NCBI GenBank assembly: GCA_010092845.1
Contig: JAADYW010000014.1
Location: 1-54,548, forward strand
DNA length: 54,548 bases
Direction: 5' to 3'
From: Chloroflexota bacterium
GTDB lineage: Bacteria; Chloroflexota; Anaerolineae; Aggregatilineales; J027
Below the pieces are notes generated by a model. It saw only the letters and a program-made list of their open reading frames with translations, was not told the DNA's origin and did no database searches. Shown piece after piece: positions 41,963-50,546 of this stretch (the stretch's first letter is position 1; each line of letters begins with the position of its first letter). The position numbers and the translations under genes are program-made.

Positions 41963-42997
41963 GTGAAAATTGATACATACACCACGTCCTCGGTATTTGA
42001 CGAGTTGCAACATGAATGGAATGACTTGCTATCGCAGGCATACAGTGATCGTGTCTTTTTGACGTGCGAATGGCAGTCATCCTGGTGGCAGGCTTACCAG
42101 CCAGGTGACCTCTGGGTTCTGGCCGTGCGTAATGACCAGGGCCAGCTGGTCGGGTTGGCTCCCTGGTTCATCAAGCCGGGCGCGGATGATCTGCGCGTAG
42201 TCCATACCATAGGCTGCGTAGATGTTACCGACTATCTTGAAGTCATCGCGCATAAGGACTGCGAGGCCGAGGTTTTTGCGGCCCTGGCAGAATTCCTCAA
42301 AGCGAACCTGGCCCGCTTTGACAAGATTGACCTGTGCAATATCCCCCAAGCCTCGACGATGTTACAGCATTTCCCGGGGGTGCTTCGGGATCAGGGCTTT
42401 ACGGTAGAGGTGAAGCAACAGGAAGTTTGTCCGGTCATTGATCTACCCCCGAGTTTTGCGGACTATGTCAATGGCCTCGATAAGAAAGACCGCCATGAAC
42501 TACGCCGCAAAATGCGCAAAATCGACGGGATCGGCGAAGGCGTTGAATGGTACATCGTCGGTGAAGAGCATGATCTGAGCAGCGAACTTGAGAATTTCCT
42601 TGACCTCATGCGGTCTGCCAGCCAGGAGAAAGCTGAATTCCTGGGAGATGAGCGCAATCTGCAGTTTTTCCGCGATATCACCTCACGTGCTTATGCGGCG
42701 GGTTGGCTCCAGCTTGCATTCATGATTATCAACAACAAACCTGCTGCGGCCTACCTGAATTTTGACTATCACAACGATATTCTGGTCTATAATTCAGGGC
42801 TCGATCTTGCGGTCGCCTCAAATCTGAGCCCGGGCATTGTGCTGCTAGCCTATCTGATTCGCCACGCAATCGAAAAGGGGCGTAGGCGCTTCGATTTCCT
42901 GCGGGGAGATGAGGAATACAAGTACCGGATGGGTGGCAAGGACACAGATGTCTTCATGTTGTTAGCGACAGTGCCTGAGACTATTCAATCATCCTGA
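41963..42997 (+). CDS. GNAT/FemAB-like (CelD-type) acyltransferase
   Basis: This 344-residue cytosolic protein resembles the CelD/BioF2-like group of GNAT acyltransferases, used in exopolysaccharide and cell-wall modification. Features are FLTCEWQSSWWQAY near residue 35, LVGLAPWFI, the central RHELRRKMRKI, and the acceptor-fold end IEKGRRRFDFLRGDEEYKYRMG, seen here as shorter consecutive parts. The start is GTG 41963 behind AAGGA; an open frame back to 41741 lacks a ribosome site. The family-4 glycosyltransferase gene starts 15 bases after its stop, supporting a role in surface-glycan building. Confidence 0.82.
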   Translation: MKIDTYTTSSVFDELQHEWNDLLSQAYSDRVFLTCEWQSSWWQAYQPGDLWVLAVRNDQGQLVGLAPWFIKPGADDLRVVHTIGCVDVTDYLEVIAHKDCEAEVFAALAEFLKANLARFDKIDLCNIPQASTMLQHFPGVLRDQGFTVEVKQQEVCPVIDLPPSFADYVNGLDKKDRHELRRKMRKIDGIGEGVEWYIVGEEHDLSSELENFLDLMRSASQEKAEFLGDERNLQFFRDITSRAYAAGWLQLAFMIINNKPAAAYLNFDYHNDILVYNSGLDLAVASNLSPGIVLLAYLIRHAIEKGRRRFDFLRGDEEYKYRMGGKDTDVFMLLATVPETIQSS

Positions 42998-43012
42998 GCA
43001 AAAGGTTGCCAC

Positions 43013-44350
43013 ATGCCCGCACAGTTAAAACAACCGCCCGTGAAGCGTATTGCCATGCTGAGCGTCCATACGTCACCGTTAGCCAGGTTAGGGCGCAAGA
43101 AGACCGGCGGTATGAATGTCTACGTTCGCGAAATTGCCCGTGCACTTGGTGCAAACGGAGTTCAGGTCGATGTGTTCACTCGCGTTGCCTCACCTGCGGA
43201 GCGTCATCAGCAGGTTACCGAGATTGCCCCCGATGCGCGGTTGATTTATGTGGCGGCAGGGCCGGCGGCTCCACTCGATCCTTCAGAAATCTACCGCCAT
43301 CTGCCGCAGTTTCGCGATGGCGTGCTGGCTTTTGCCGCCGAGCAGCAACTCGCTTACGAGCTTATCTATAGTCACTATTGGCTGAGCGGCTGGGTTGCAC
43401 TTGCCCTCAAAGCGAGCTGGCAGTTACCTGTCGTGCAGATGTTTCATACCCTGGGCAGAATGAAAGATCGAATTGCTGAGGGCAACTCGTCGCTCGATAC
43501 ACCAACCATTCGCCTCGATGAACGCAATATTCGCGTTGCGGTGGAAACGGAGATTATGAACAAGGTTGATCGGCTGATTGCTGCCACTCCGGCGGAGCAG
43601 ATTCAGATGCTCTGGCTCTACCGGGCTGACCGCCGCAACATTGAGATCGTCCCGCCTGGGGTTACCCTGAACCATTTCCGCCCCATGGATCGCGCTGAGT
43701 CCAGAGCCGCGATTGGCCTGCAGCCAGAGGAGCGGATGCTTCTGTTTGTAGGGCGTATCGAGCCGTTAAAGGGGGTGGAAACTATTTGTCGTGCGCTCAA
43801 TCATCTCTTACCAGAGTGTCCTGACATTCTGGAAAACCTCACCGTACACATTGTTGGAGGGGATCCTGATCGGGAATCACCCGACAATGCTGAGCTACAG
43901 CGCCTACGTGCTTTGTGCCATCAACTTGGTTTGGAGGACATTGTCCGGTTTGTGGGCAGCCGCGAACAATCCGTTTTGCCTTACTATTACAATGCAGCTG
44001 AAGCCTTGATTATGCCCTCAGACTACGAGAGTTTTGGGATGGTAGCCCTGGAGGCGATGGCGTGCGGCACACTGGTCATTGCCTCCCAGGTAGGCGGTCT
44101 GGCGTTCCTGGTGGACGATGACGTGACTGGATTCCATGTGCCGGTGCGGGATCCCGAATCGCTGGCGGAGCGTATTCGGGTGGTGCTCAGGGAGCCGGAG
44201 CGCCGTCAACATATGGCTCAGGCTGCACGCCACGCCGCGGAGAGTTATAGCTGGGATCTCGTTGTTGAACGGCTTTTCGCTGTGTTTAGCGGCGTGTTGC
44301 CCGAGAAACAGCAGCCCCTGGACCTCACGTCGCGGTGCGGCGAAGGCTAG
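43013..44350 (+). CDS. Family 4 glycosyltransferase
   Basis: This 445-residue GT-B glycosyltransferase has the N-terminal acceptor domain with HTSPLARLGRKKTGGMNVYV and a C-terminal donor domain with LLFVGRIEPLKGVETICRAL, MPSDYESFGMVALEAMACG (the EX7E-type donor motif) and ASQVGGLAFLV. The N-terminal loop resembles MshA and sucrose-phosphate synthase-type enzymes. The sugar donor and acceptor cannot be read from sequence. It is co-transcribed with the GNAT-type gene. Its stop overlaps the 3' end of the small convergent gene by four bases. Confidence 0.92.
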   Translation: MPAQLKQPPVKRIAMLSVHTSPLARLGRKKTGGMNVYVREIARALGANGVQVDVFTRVASPAERHQQVTEIAPDARLIYVAAGPAAPLDPSEIYRHLPQFRDGVLAFAAEQQLAYELIYSHYWLSGWVALALKASWQLPVVQMFHTLGRMKDRIAEGNSSLDTPTIRLDERNIRVAVETEIMNKVDRLIAATPAEQIQMLWLYRADRRNIEIVPPGVTLNHFRPMDRAESRAAIGLQPEERMLLFVGRIEPLKGVETICRALNHLLPECPDILENLTVHIVGGDPDRESPDNAELQRLRALCHQLGLEDIVRFVGSREQSVLPYYYNAAEALIMPSDYESFGMVALEAMACGTLVIASQVGGLAFLVDDDVTGFHVPVRDPESLAERIRVVLREPERRQHMAQAARHAAESYSWDLVVERLFAVFSGVLPEKQQPLDLTSRCGEG

Positions 44351-44676
44351 CCGCCATACGAACGACGCGTATTGATAATCGGTGCAGTCATGTATGGCTC
44401 GCTATTCTGGATCGTGAAAGCGTCTTCCTCAGCGATGCTGCGTTGGCCTTTGTAGTGCAAGACGTCGGTGAAGGCGTCATACCGATAGCGCCGGTTGACC
44501 CAGTTATACTCGGGGTGGTGAAATACAACATTGAACTGGACGGCATCCTCATTCGGAATTGGTTTCTCTTCGACCAGCCAGATTGGGGCATATTGTCGTA
44601 GGTGCTCTTGCACCTTGCGATCTCGCATGTCAAGGATCTGTTGCACGCGTTCCTCGGTTGAGGGTTCCTTGCTCAT
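44347..44676 (-). CDS. Small hypothetical protein
   Basis: I do not recognise this 109-residue acidic protein. It has no signal peptide or membrane helix. A charged helical start (STEERVQQILDMRDRKVQEH) is followed by a beta-rich middle (YNWVNRRYRYDAFTDVLHY). The coding pattern looks genuine: ATG start after a short divergent gap, and no good competing frame. Function unknown. Confidence 0.6.
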   Translation of the reverse strand: MSKEPSTEERVQQILDMRDRKVQEHLRQYAPIWLVEEKPIPNEDAVQFNVVFHHPEYNWVNRRYRYDAFTDVLHYKGQRSIAEEDAFTIQNSEPYMTAPIINTRRSYGG

Positions 44677-44786
44677 AGACTGGTGGCCTCCATTGCCTGA
44701 AAGTCGCGCTTGCCTGTATTGACCACCTATTGTAATCTACCCGGCTAGGAACGTAAACCTCTTTGTGCGTCTAGACTGGAAGAGTC

Positions 44787-46703
44787 GTGCCGCTTCATCC
44801 GTTTGGTGTGGGCAGTTTTCGACCCATATTTCTGTGGGGCGGGCCGGGTACCTATCGTGTGACCCAGCTGTCCTTTCCGCGCGTACCTGTTGACGAAAAG
44901 ACCTTCCTCTTTTCGCATTCCATTGAAGGCGCTGAACGAGTTGCCGCAATGGGCTTCAATTGGGTTTTCCTTGCCTTCCACTGGGGTTTCCCGCCAGAAT
45001 TGGAGGACTCGCATCGTGAGTCATTTCGTGCGGCGGTGCATCACTTTCATCAGGTTGGAGTGAAAGTCATTGGCACGATCCAGACGTCCAATTGCATCGC
45101 ACAGGGAAGCTATGCTGAAAAGGATTGGTACGCCCAAGACACCTACGGCCACAAGATCTACTGCTTCACCGGCCGCTCCTATACATCCCTGTTTCATCCT
45201 GATTGGCTAGCAGAGATCCGCGAACGTATCCGCGAACTCATCGCGACGGGTGCTGATGGCATTTTCTTCGACAATCCATGGATCGGAGGCGTTGGGCATG
45301 ATGTGGCTGAGATGCCGCTTGGTCCTATCGGGAGCCACGACCCGTACACACAAGCAAGCTATGAGCGCAGCTTTGAGGGCGAACGTGTCCCGGTTGCCTT
45401 GAGCACACGCAAGGCGCGCGATCAGCAGTATCTCGAGTGGCGTGCCAGGAGCGCTGCCCAGCAGCTTGGCAAATGGGTAGAGGTGGCCCGCAATCTCAAG
45501 CCGGATACCGTAGTCATAGCCAATAACTTCGCGCCCGTTGCCCGCAATAGCTTCGCCACCATGGGAATGGACCTTAAGGCATTGGCGGCGAATCAAGATG
45601 TCGTTTTCGTGGATGATTTGGCCTGGCCCCGCCTCCAGGAGGATTCATCTGTGGTTGCCAATGCAATAACCCTAGCTGCTAGCATGTCACAAGTCGATCC
45701 GAAGCCTGTGGTATCCAAAACTGCGATCAAAGGCTATGGTTTTGAGCGCATGTGGACGCCCGATGATATCCGGCGTGCGATAGCCGAATCGGTGGCGGTG
45801 AATGCTCCTCTTGTCGTCCAGGGCAGCGGGATCCGGCACCTTGACGAGATTACGCAATTGCTCCATAGTCGGTATCGACCCCAGCACGACGCCCTTGAGG
45901 GTATGAACCACTGGCTTTCCGAACATGCGGACTGGTTGCAAGCCCGGCAGCCTGCCAGTCCGCTTGCTATCTATTACCCTTTCGATGCGGCGCATTGGAA
46001 TTGGAATCAAGTAACCCCGATCTACTTTGCTGCCTGTGAGACACTGTTGCTCAAAGGCTACCCTCTGCGTGTGATTGGGGCCAACGATAGCTGGGAACAC
46101 GTTAAGATTGTGCTGCTTCCGCCCGGCGAGCTGGGTGATGCCCAGGATCGTCTGGCATCCTTTGTCGCCGGTGGTGGGCGTGTCATTGCCTTGGGGCAGA
46201 AGCGTCCCGGCCTTGCCGATCGCACGGTATGGGACGGATGGCGACCGCTCCGTGCGCGCATTCCCCATTGGCGCTGGTTACGGCGACGCCTGAACCAGGG
46301 AGCGACCATCTCCTGGCGCTTCTATCATCGCTATCATGTTGTGCGTTGGTTGGCCAAGCGGCTCAAGGTCCAAGAAGCGATGGTGCATTCGCCAGCGTAT
46401 ATTGTGCCCCCCCAACCCTTCCAGCAGGTGCTCATCGAGGCGATTGGACGTGATTTCTCGCCTCGTGTTGAGAGTGAGTTTCCCGTTTTGTTGACAATGT
46501 GGCAAGAACCGAACGGTCAGAGCCAATGGCATCTGGTAAACTATGCAGAGGCGCCACAAAAGGTCACACTCCAAGTCGGTGATTTGCGGGCCTTTGAGGT
46601 GTTCACGATGGGGAGCAATGCGCTACCAAGCCGAGTAGTCGGCTCCGCCGTGATGTTGACCCTTGGGCTGGGTAAGATTGTCCGTGCCGTCGAATCAGGA
46701 TAA
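44787..46703 (+). CDS. Putative glycoside hydrolase (TIM barrel, GHL6/10-like)
   Basis: This 638-residue protein has an N-terminal TIM-barrel region (about residues 35-340) with GFNWVFLAFHWGFPPE, VKVIGTIQTSN and TGADGIFFDNPWIGG, the last Asp being a likely catalytic residue by comparison with hypothetical glycosyl hydrolase families. A second domain (about 385-480) with VKIVLLPPGELGDAQDRL resembles the amidotransferase-like domain that follows such barrels. A basic linker and a small beta domain end the protein. No signal peptide is seen at the GTG 44787 start, which has GGAAGAG upstream, so it is cytosolic or non-classically placed. Substrate unknown. It groups with the glycosyltransferase upstream and the orphan downstream. 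Confidence 0.72.
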   Translation: MPLHPFGVGSFRPIFLWGGPGTYRVTQLSFPRVPVDEKTFLFSHSIEGAERVAAMGFNWVFLAFHWGFPPELEDSHRESFRAAVHHFHQVGVKVIGTIQTSNCIAQGSYAEKDWYAQDTYGHKIYCFTGRSYTSLFHPDWLAEIRERIRELIATGADGIFFDNPWIGGVGHDVAEMPLGPIGSHDPYTQASYERSFEGERVPVALSTRKARDQQYLEWRARSAAQQLGKWVEVARNLKPDTVVIANNFAPVARNSFATMGMDLKALAANQDVVFVDDLAWPRLQEDSSVVANAITLAASMSQVDPKPVVSKTAIKGYGFERMWTPDDIRRAIAESVAVNAPLVVQGSGIRHLDEITQLLHSRYRPQHDALEGMNHWLSEHADWLQARQPASPLAIYYPFDAAHWNWNQVTPIYFAACETLLLKGYPLRVIGANDSWEHVKIVLLPPGELGDAQDRLASFVAGGGRVIALGQKRPGLADRTVWDGWRPLRARIPHWRWLRRRLNQGATISWRFYHRYHVVRWLAKRLKVQEAMVHSPAYIVPPQPFQQVLIEAIGRDFSPRVESEFPVLLTMWQEPNGQSQWHLVNYAEAPQKVTLQVGDLRAFEVFTMGSNALPSRVVGSAVMLTLGLGKIVRAVESG

Positions 46704-46738
46704 TCTCCTCTTTATAAATTGAGAAGTCAGGGGCACTC

Positions 46739-49132
46739 TTGGATAACAAGATCGAGACGATCGAGGAAGCACGACGCCGAACTGCTGCCAGTCTGGGACC
46801 ATTGTTTCAGTCAACTAACGAGCTCACTCATCTGTCGCTGAAAGATATAACGGAGCTTGCCGATGAGGTAGCACGCGTCTTGCCAGCGGGAAATGTCGTC
46901 AAGATGGTCTTCTCGCAGCTTCGGTCGATCAAAGGGCGCCGTATCCCCGCCGATGAATCACGGCGGCTGCTGGGTTTATTGCACCAGGGCATTGCGACGT
47001 TATTGGATCGTGCCACCTACATGGCCTTCTACACGACCCCAGCGCTGCTGATTTCCGGATACCAGTTGTTGCTTCAGGCGGCTGGCAAGGACCCGCAAGC
47101 TGCCTTCACAGATGGAACCTGGCAATTCTACCTTGAATTTGGCCTGCGCGCTGATACGGCACGCCATGCGTGTGAAACGACTGGTTTCCATCAACAGATC
47201 GCCCGCGCTGGTTGGCAGCTCTCAGAAATGGACCAATTGGCTGCCTGGATTATGGCGGCGAGTTGGTTAGTCGCCAGTTATCCTAGCCTGCTGGCCCACG
47301 AATGGTACGAGCACATGCAGCTCAAGCGTCTGGGGGACCGCCTTGGCGATTCTCGCATGTTGAAGCAGTGGGTGAAGCAGCGTCCCTACCACGTGCCTGG
47401 GCACCGTTCTGATGGCTATATCCGTTATCGCCGTGAGGTATTTGCCACTTTCGTCTATGATGTATTGTCGGGCGATTTGCCCGCCCACGAGGTTGACGAG
47501 ACCTTGAACTTCTGGCATCAAGAGGTGACGCTGGATAATGCGGCCCGGGCCGCGTATCAGACCCAGATGTCGCTTCAAATGGCGCTGACGCCTGAACCGT
47601 ACTTCGACCGGCGTGACCCCATCCCCCTCGAAGCCTGCACCATCGCTGTAGCCTGGAATGGAGAGTATTACCTTGTCCCTATCTTCCACAATGGGGCACG
47701 TCTCAATCAGCAAACGGTGCGTGCCATGGCCTCGACGATCCTGGCGAATGGGCCAGCCCGTGTGCCGACGCCAGTCGATACGCTTCTGGTGCATGTGCCG
47801 CGTTCCCAGCAGGCCACTGTCCGCAACTCGTTGCCCGCGGGAATGCTGGAGACGCTACGTACTGCACCGATTATCATCAATTGGAATACTGCGGATGCCG
47901 CATTACCCCTTGCCGAAATCCGGCGTGGGCGCCGTGGCATCGGTGATCATGCTTTGACCCTGTTCCGCACCGACCAGAGCATAGTTTTCGATCAGTCGCA
48001 TATTTTCTTCGACGCCATTTGGGGTATGGCTATCGCTGAAATCCTGACGGGGCAAGCGATCCGGCATGCAGGTGAAATGAAGGATCTGGCGCCGATTCGC
48101 GATTCACATGTTCGCGCCCGCCCGGTGAATATGGCGCTGCCATCGCCAGTGATCGAGAAAATTCGGCGGCAGACTGAGCCCACCATCGAGGTCGCGGCCG
48201 AGACAGAAACACGCATCCTCGAGGAGATCAATTACGTAAGGCGCCTGCTGAAACGCCGGAACTCCGAGCTCGATCTCACCTTCAACGATTTGCTCGTATT
48301 GTATCGGTCAATGCATAATCAGCTTTATCGGCCAGCGAAATCCCTCATGCAATCGCTAAAGATGCTGGCCATGGCCGGCCGGCGCCAGGAAGCGGTTGTC
48401 GACAATGTGCGGGTGATGCTGGACAATCTGCTACGGGAAAGCCCGGCATTCCTGATTCCTATTGACGCCACTACGATCAATCCCCGCGCCCGGATATTCC
48501 CTGTGACGTTTTCCCCTCAACCTCCCTGGACGACGATCGCGCCCCAACACGAGCAAACCTGGGCCCGCCTTGATCTCTATCGAGAGCAACCTACGGATGC
48601 CAACTGGAAAGCCTTCAGTGAGGCCCGGAGCTACTATCTCGGGATGCTTCGGTTGTTTGGTGCTCTGATGCAGCGCTACAAGGATCTCGCTCTCGAAGGC
48701 AAGAGCATCAGCACAATTTCGCTCGAGTTTCTGGGCAGTGTGCCCCGGCGCTTGCAGCCATTGCTGCGTGACCTGCCTGATCATATAGATTTGCTGAACG
48801 ATATGCTGAAGGGCACTGAGGTCTTCAGCAATGTGGGCCACGTAGCGTCGACCTCTTCTCTCAAACGTTTCATCACGGCCAAGGACGATAATCGGAAGAA
48901 GGAACTCTGTTGGGGGGTTATGACCCGCGCAGATGGTACAACCGCGATCTCCTTGCGGGATTTCAGGCCACAAGTGACAGCCCTGGTTGACATCAACGCA
49001 TCCGATATCGCCCTGATGATTACCCGCGATTTCCTGGAAAGTTATGCCTATGGCCTACGCCAGTATGTTCTTGAGCTTACCGAAATGGCCGGTATGCGTA
49101 AACAGCGAGGTGGCAACCGTAATGAGCTTTGA
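46739..49132 (+). CDS. 797-residue orphan protein
   Basis: I cannot assign this long cytosolic protein. It has no signal peptide and no membrane helix. The N-terminal 300 residues are mostly helical. A mixed region (about 295-460) holds PIPLEACTIAVAWNGEYYLVP-like strands and SIVFDQSHIFFDAIWG, which faintly recalls acyltransferase folds with a His/Asp dyad; this is weak. Residues about 480-560 form a charged helical stretch, and the last 200 residues are again helical. The start is TTG 46739 with CAGGGG five bases upstream. It lies 35 bases after the glycoside-hydrolase-like gene, and its end overlaps the purB start by 11 bases, so it is translated within the same unit. Confidence 0.7.
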   Translation: MDNKIETIEEARRRTAASLGPLFQSTNELTHLSLKDITELADEVARVLPAGNVVKMVFSQLRSIKGRRIPADESRRLLGLLHQGIATLLDRATYMAFYTTPALLISGYQLLLQAAGKDPQAAFTDGTWQFYLEFGLRADTARHACETTGFHQQIARAGWQLSEMDQLAAWIMAASWLVASYPSLLAHEWYEHMQLKRLGDRLGDSRMLKQWVKQRPYHVPGHRSDGYIRYRREVFATFVYDVLSGDLPAHEVDETLNFWHQEVTLDNAARAAYQTQMSLQMALTPEPYFDRRDPIPLEACTIAVAWNGEYYLVPIFHNGARLNQQTVRAMASTILANGPARVPTPVDTLLVHVPRSQQATVRNSLPAGMLETLRTAPIIINWNTADAALPLAEIRRGRRGIGDHALTLFRTDQSIVFDQSHIFFDAIWGMAIAEILTGQAIRHAGEMKDLAPIRDSHVRARPVNMALPSPVIEKIRRQTEPTIEVAAETETRILEEINYVRRLLKRRNSELDLTFNDLLVLYRSMHNQLYRPAKSLMQSLKMLAMAGRRQEAVVDNVRVMLDNLLRESPAFLIPIDATTINPRARIFPVTFSPQPPWTTIAPQHEQTWARLDLYREQPTDANWKAFSEARSYYLGMLRLFGALMQRYKDLALEGKSISTISLEFLGSVPRRLQPLLRDLPDHIDLLNDMLKGTEVFSNVGHVASTSSLKRFITAKDDNRKKELCWGVMTRADGTTAISLRDFRPQVTALVDINASDIALMITRDFLESYAYGLRQYVLELTEMAGMRKQRGGNRNEL

Positions 49133-50522
49133 CTTCGACACCTATCTTTCCACTTTCACCTGGCGCTATGGCTCCACCGAGATGCGCGAGATATGGAGTG
49201 AGACCTATAAGCGAAAGCTTTGGCGGCGTTTGTGGGTGGCCCTGGCCCGCGCCCAGCAAAGGGCCGGGCTGGTGAGGCAAGCTCAAGTCGATGAACTTGA
49301 AGCACATAAGGGCGAAATCGACGTCGCAGCCGCCCACGCCATCGAAGCGCAGATCCATCACGACTTGATGGCTGAGGTACGCGTGTTCGCGGAGCAATGC
49401 CCAAATGCGGGTGGCATTATTCACCTGGGTGCAACCAGTATGGATATCGAGGACAACGCCGACGCCATGCGCTTGCGAGATGCCCTCGACTATGTTATCG
49501 CTGGGCTACGTGGTTTGCTGGCCATTTTCTGCGACCAGATTGAACAACATGCCAATCTGGCATGTATGGGCCATACCCATATCCAACCGGCTGAACCAAC
49601 AACGGTCGGTTTCCGCCTGGCACAGTACGCGCAGGACCTGCACACCGATCTGCTGATGTTGCACCATATTCGCGCGGGGATCCGTGGCAAGGGTTTCCGC
49701 GGAGCTGTGGGCACTGCTGCCTCCTATCACGAGCTGCTCAGCGGCACAGGTCTCACTCCGCAGATGATGGAACAGCAGATCATGGCGGAAATCGGTCTTG
49801 AGGCTTTTGATGTAACCACGCAGACCTATCCGCGCAAGCAGGATTGGCATGTGTTGAACGCGCTAGCCGGATTGGCAGGTAGTATCTATAAGTTCTCGCT
49901 GGACTTGCGTATCCTGCAGGCGCCGCCTTACGGAGAATGGGCGGAACCCTTTGGTAAGAAGCAGGTCGGCTCTTCAGCAATGCCCTTCAAGCGCAATCCG
50001 ATTCGCGCTGAGCGCTTGAGTAGCCTGGGACGGCTGGCGATTGCATGGCCACATGTGGCATGGGACAATGCTGCCCACTCAATGCTTGAACGGACGTTGG
50101 ATGACTCGGCCAATCGCCGCACGATATTGCCGCAAAGCTTTCTCCTCGTGGATGAGATGTTGCGTCTGGCAACACGTATTGTCAAGGATTTGCGCCTGGA
50201 TACAGATGCAATTGGTCACAATCTTGAACGCTATGGTATCTTTAGTGCGGTTGAACGGGTCCTGATGGCTCTCGGGCGAGCGGGAGCAGATCGCCAAGCC
50301 ATGCACGAAATCCTGCGAGAGCACTCGATGGCGGCCTGGGAGGCGGTCTCGACGGGGCAGCCTAATCCCCTGGTACAGCGCCTATCGAGTGATGATCGGC
50401 TGCTGGCTTATCTCTCAGGCGCTGAGATTGTGTCCCTTTTGGACGCAAGTGAATATACAGGCGACGCTGCTCATCGCGCGCGCCAGTTGGTTGAACTTAT
50501 ACGCACAACACTACAGGTTTGA
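49122..50522 (+). CDS. purB: Adenylosuccinate lyase
   Basis: PurB cleaves adenylosuccinate to AMP and also SAICAR to AICAR in purine synthesis, releasing fumarate. The 466-residue protein shows GATSMDIEDNA, MGHTHIQPAEPTT with the catalytic His, and the lyase signature GSSAMPFKRNP with the catalytic Ser. The start ATG 49122 overlaps the orphan's stop and has AGGTGG upstream; the frame open to 49044 is a read-back. AICAR made here is the substrate of PurH, encoded about 1.4 kb downstream. Confidence 0.92.
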   Translation: MSFDFDTYLSTFTWRYGSTEMREIWSETYKRKLWRRLWVALARAQQRAGLVRQAQVDELEAHKGEIDVAAAHAIEAQIHHDLMAEVRVFAEQCPNAGGIIHLGATSMDIEDNADAMRLRDALDYVIAGLRGLLAIFCDQIEQHANLACMGHTHIQPAEPTTVGFRLAQYAQDLHTDLLMLHHIRAGIRGKGFRGAVGTAASYHELLSGTGLTPQMMEQQIMAEIGLEAFDVTTQTYPRKQDWHVLNALAGLAGSIYKFSLDLRILQAPPYGEWAEPFGKKQVGSSAMPFKRNPIRAERLSSLGRLAIAWPHVAWDNAAHSMLERTLDDSANRRTILPQSFLLVDEMLRLATRIVKDLRLDTDAIGHNLERYGIFSAVERVLMALGRAGADRQAMHEILREHSMAAWEAVSTGQPNPLVQRLSSDDRLLAYLSGAEIVSLLDASEYTGDAAHRARQLVELIRTTLQV

Positions 50523-50546
50523 TCGTTGGTTTATGGAGGAAACAAG

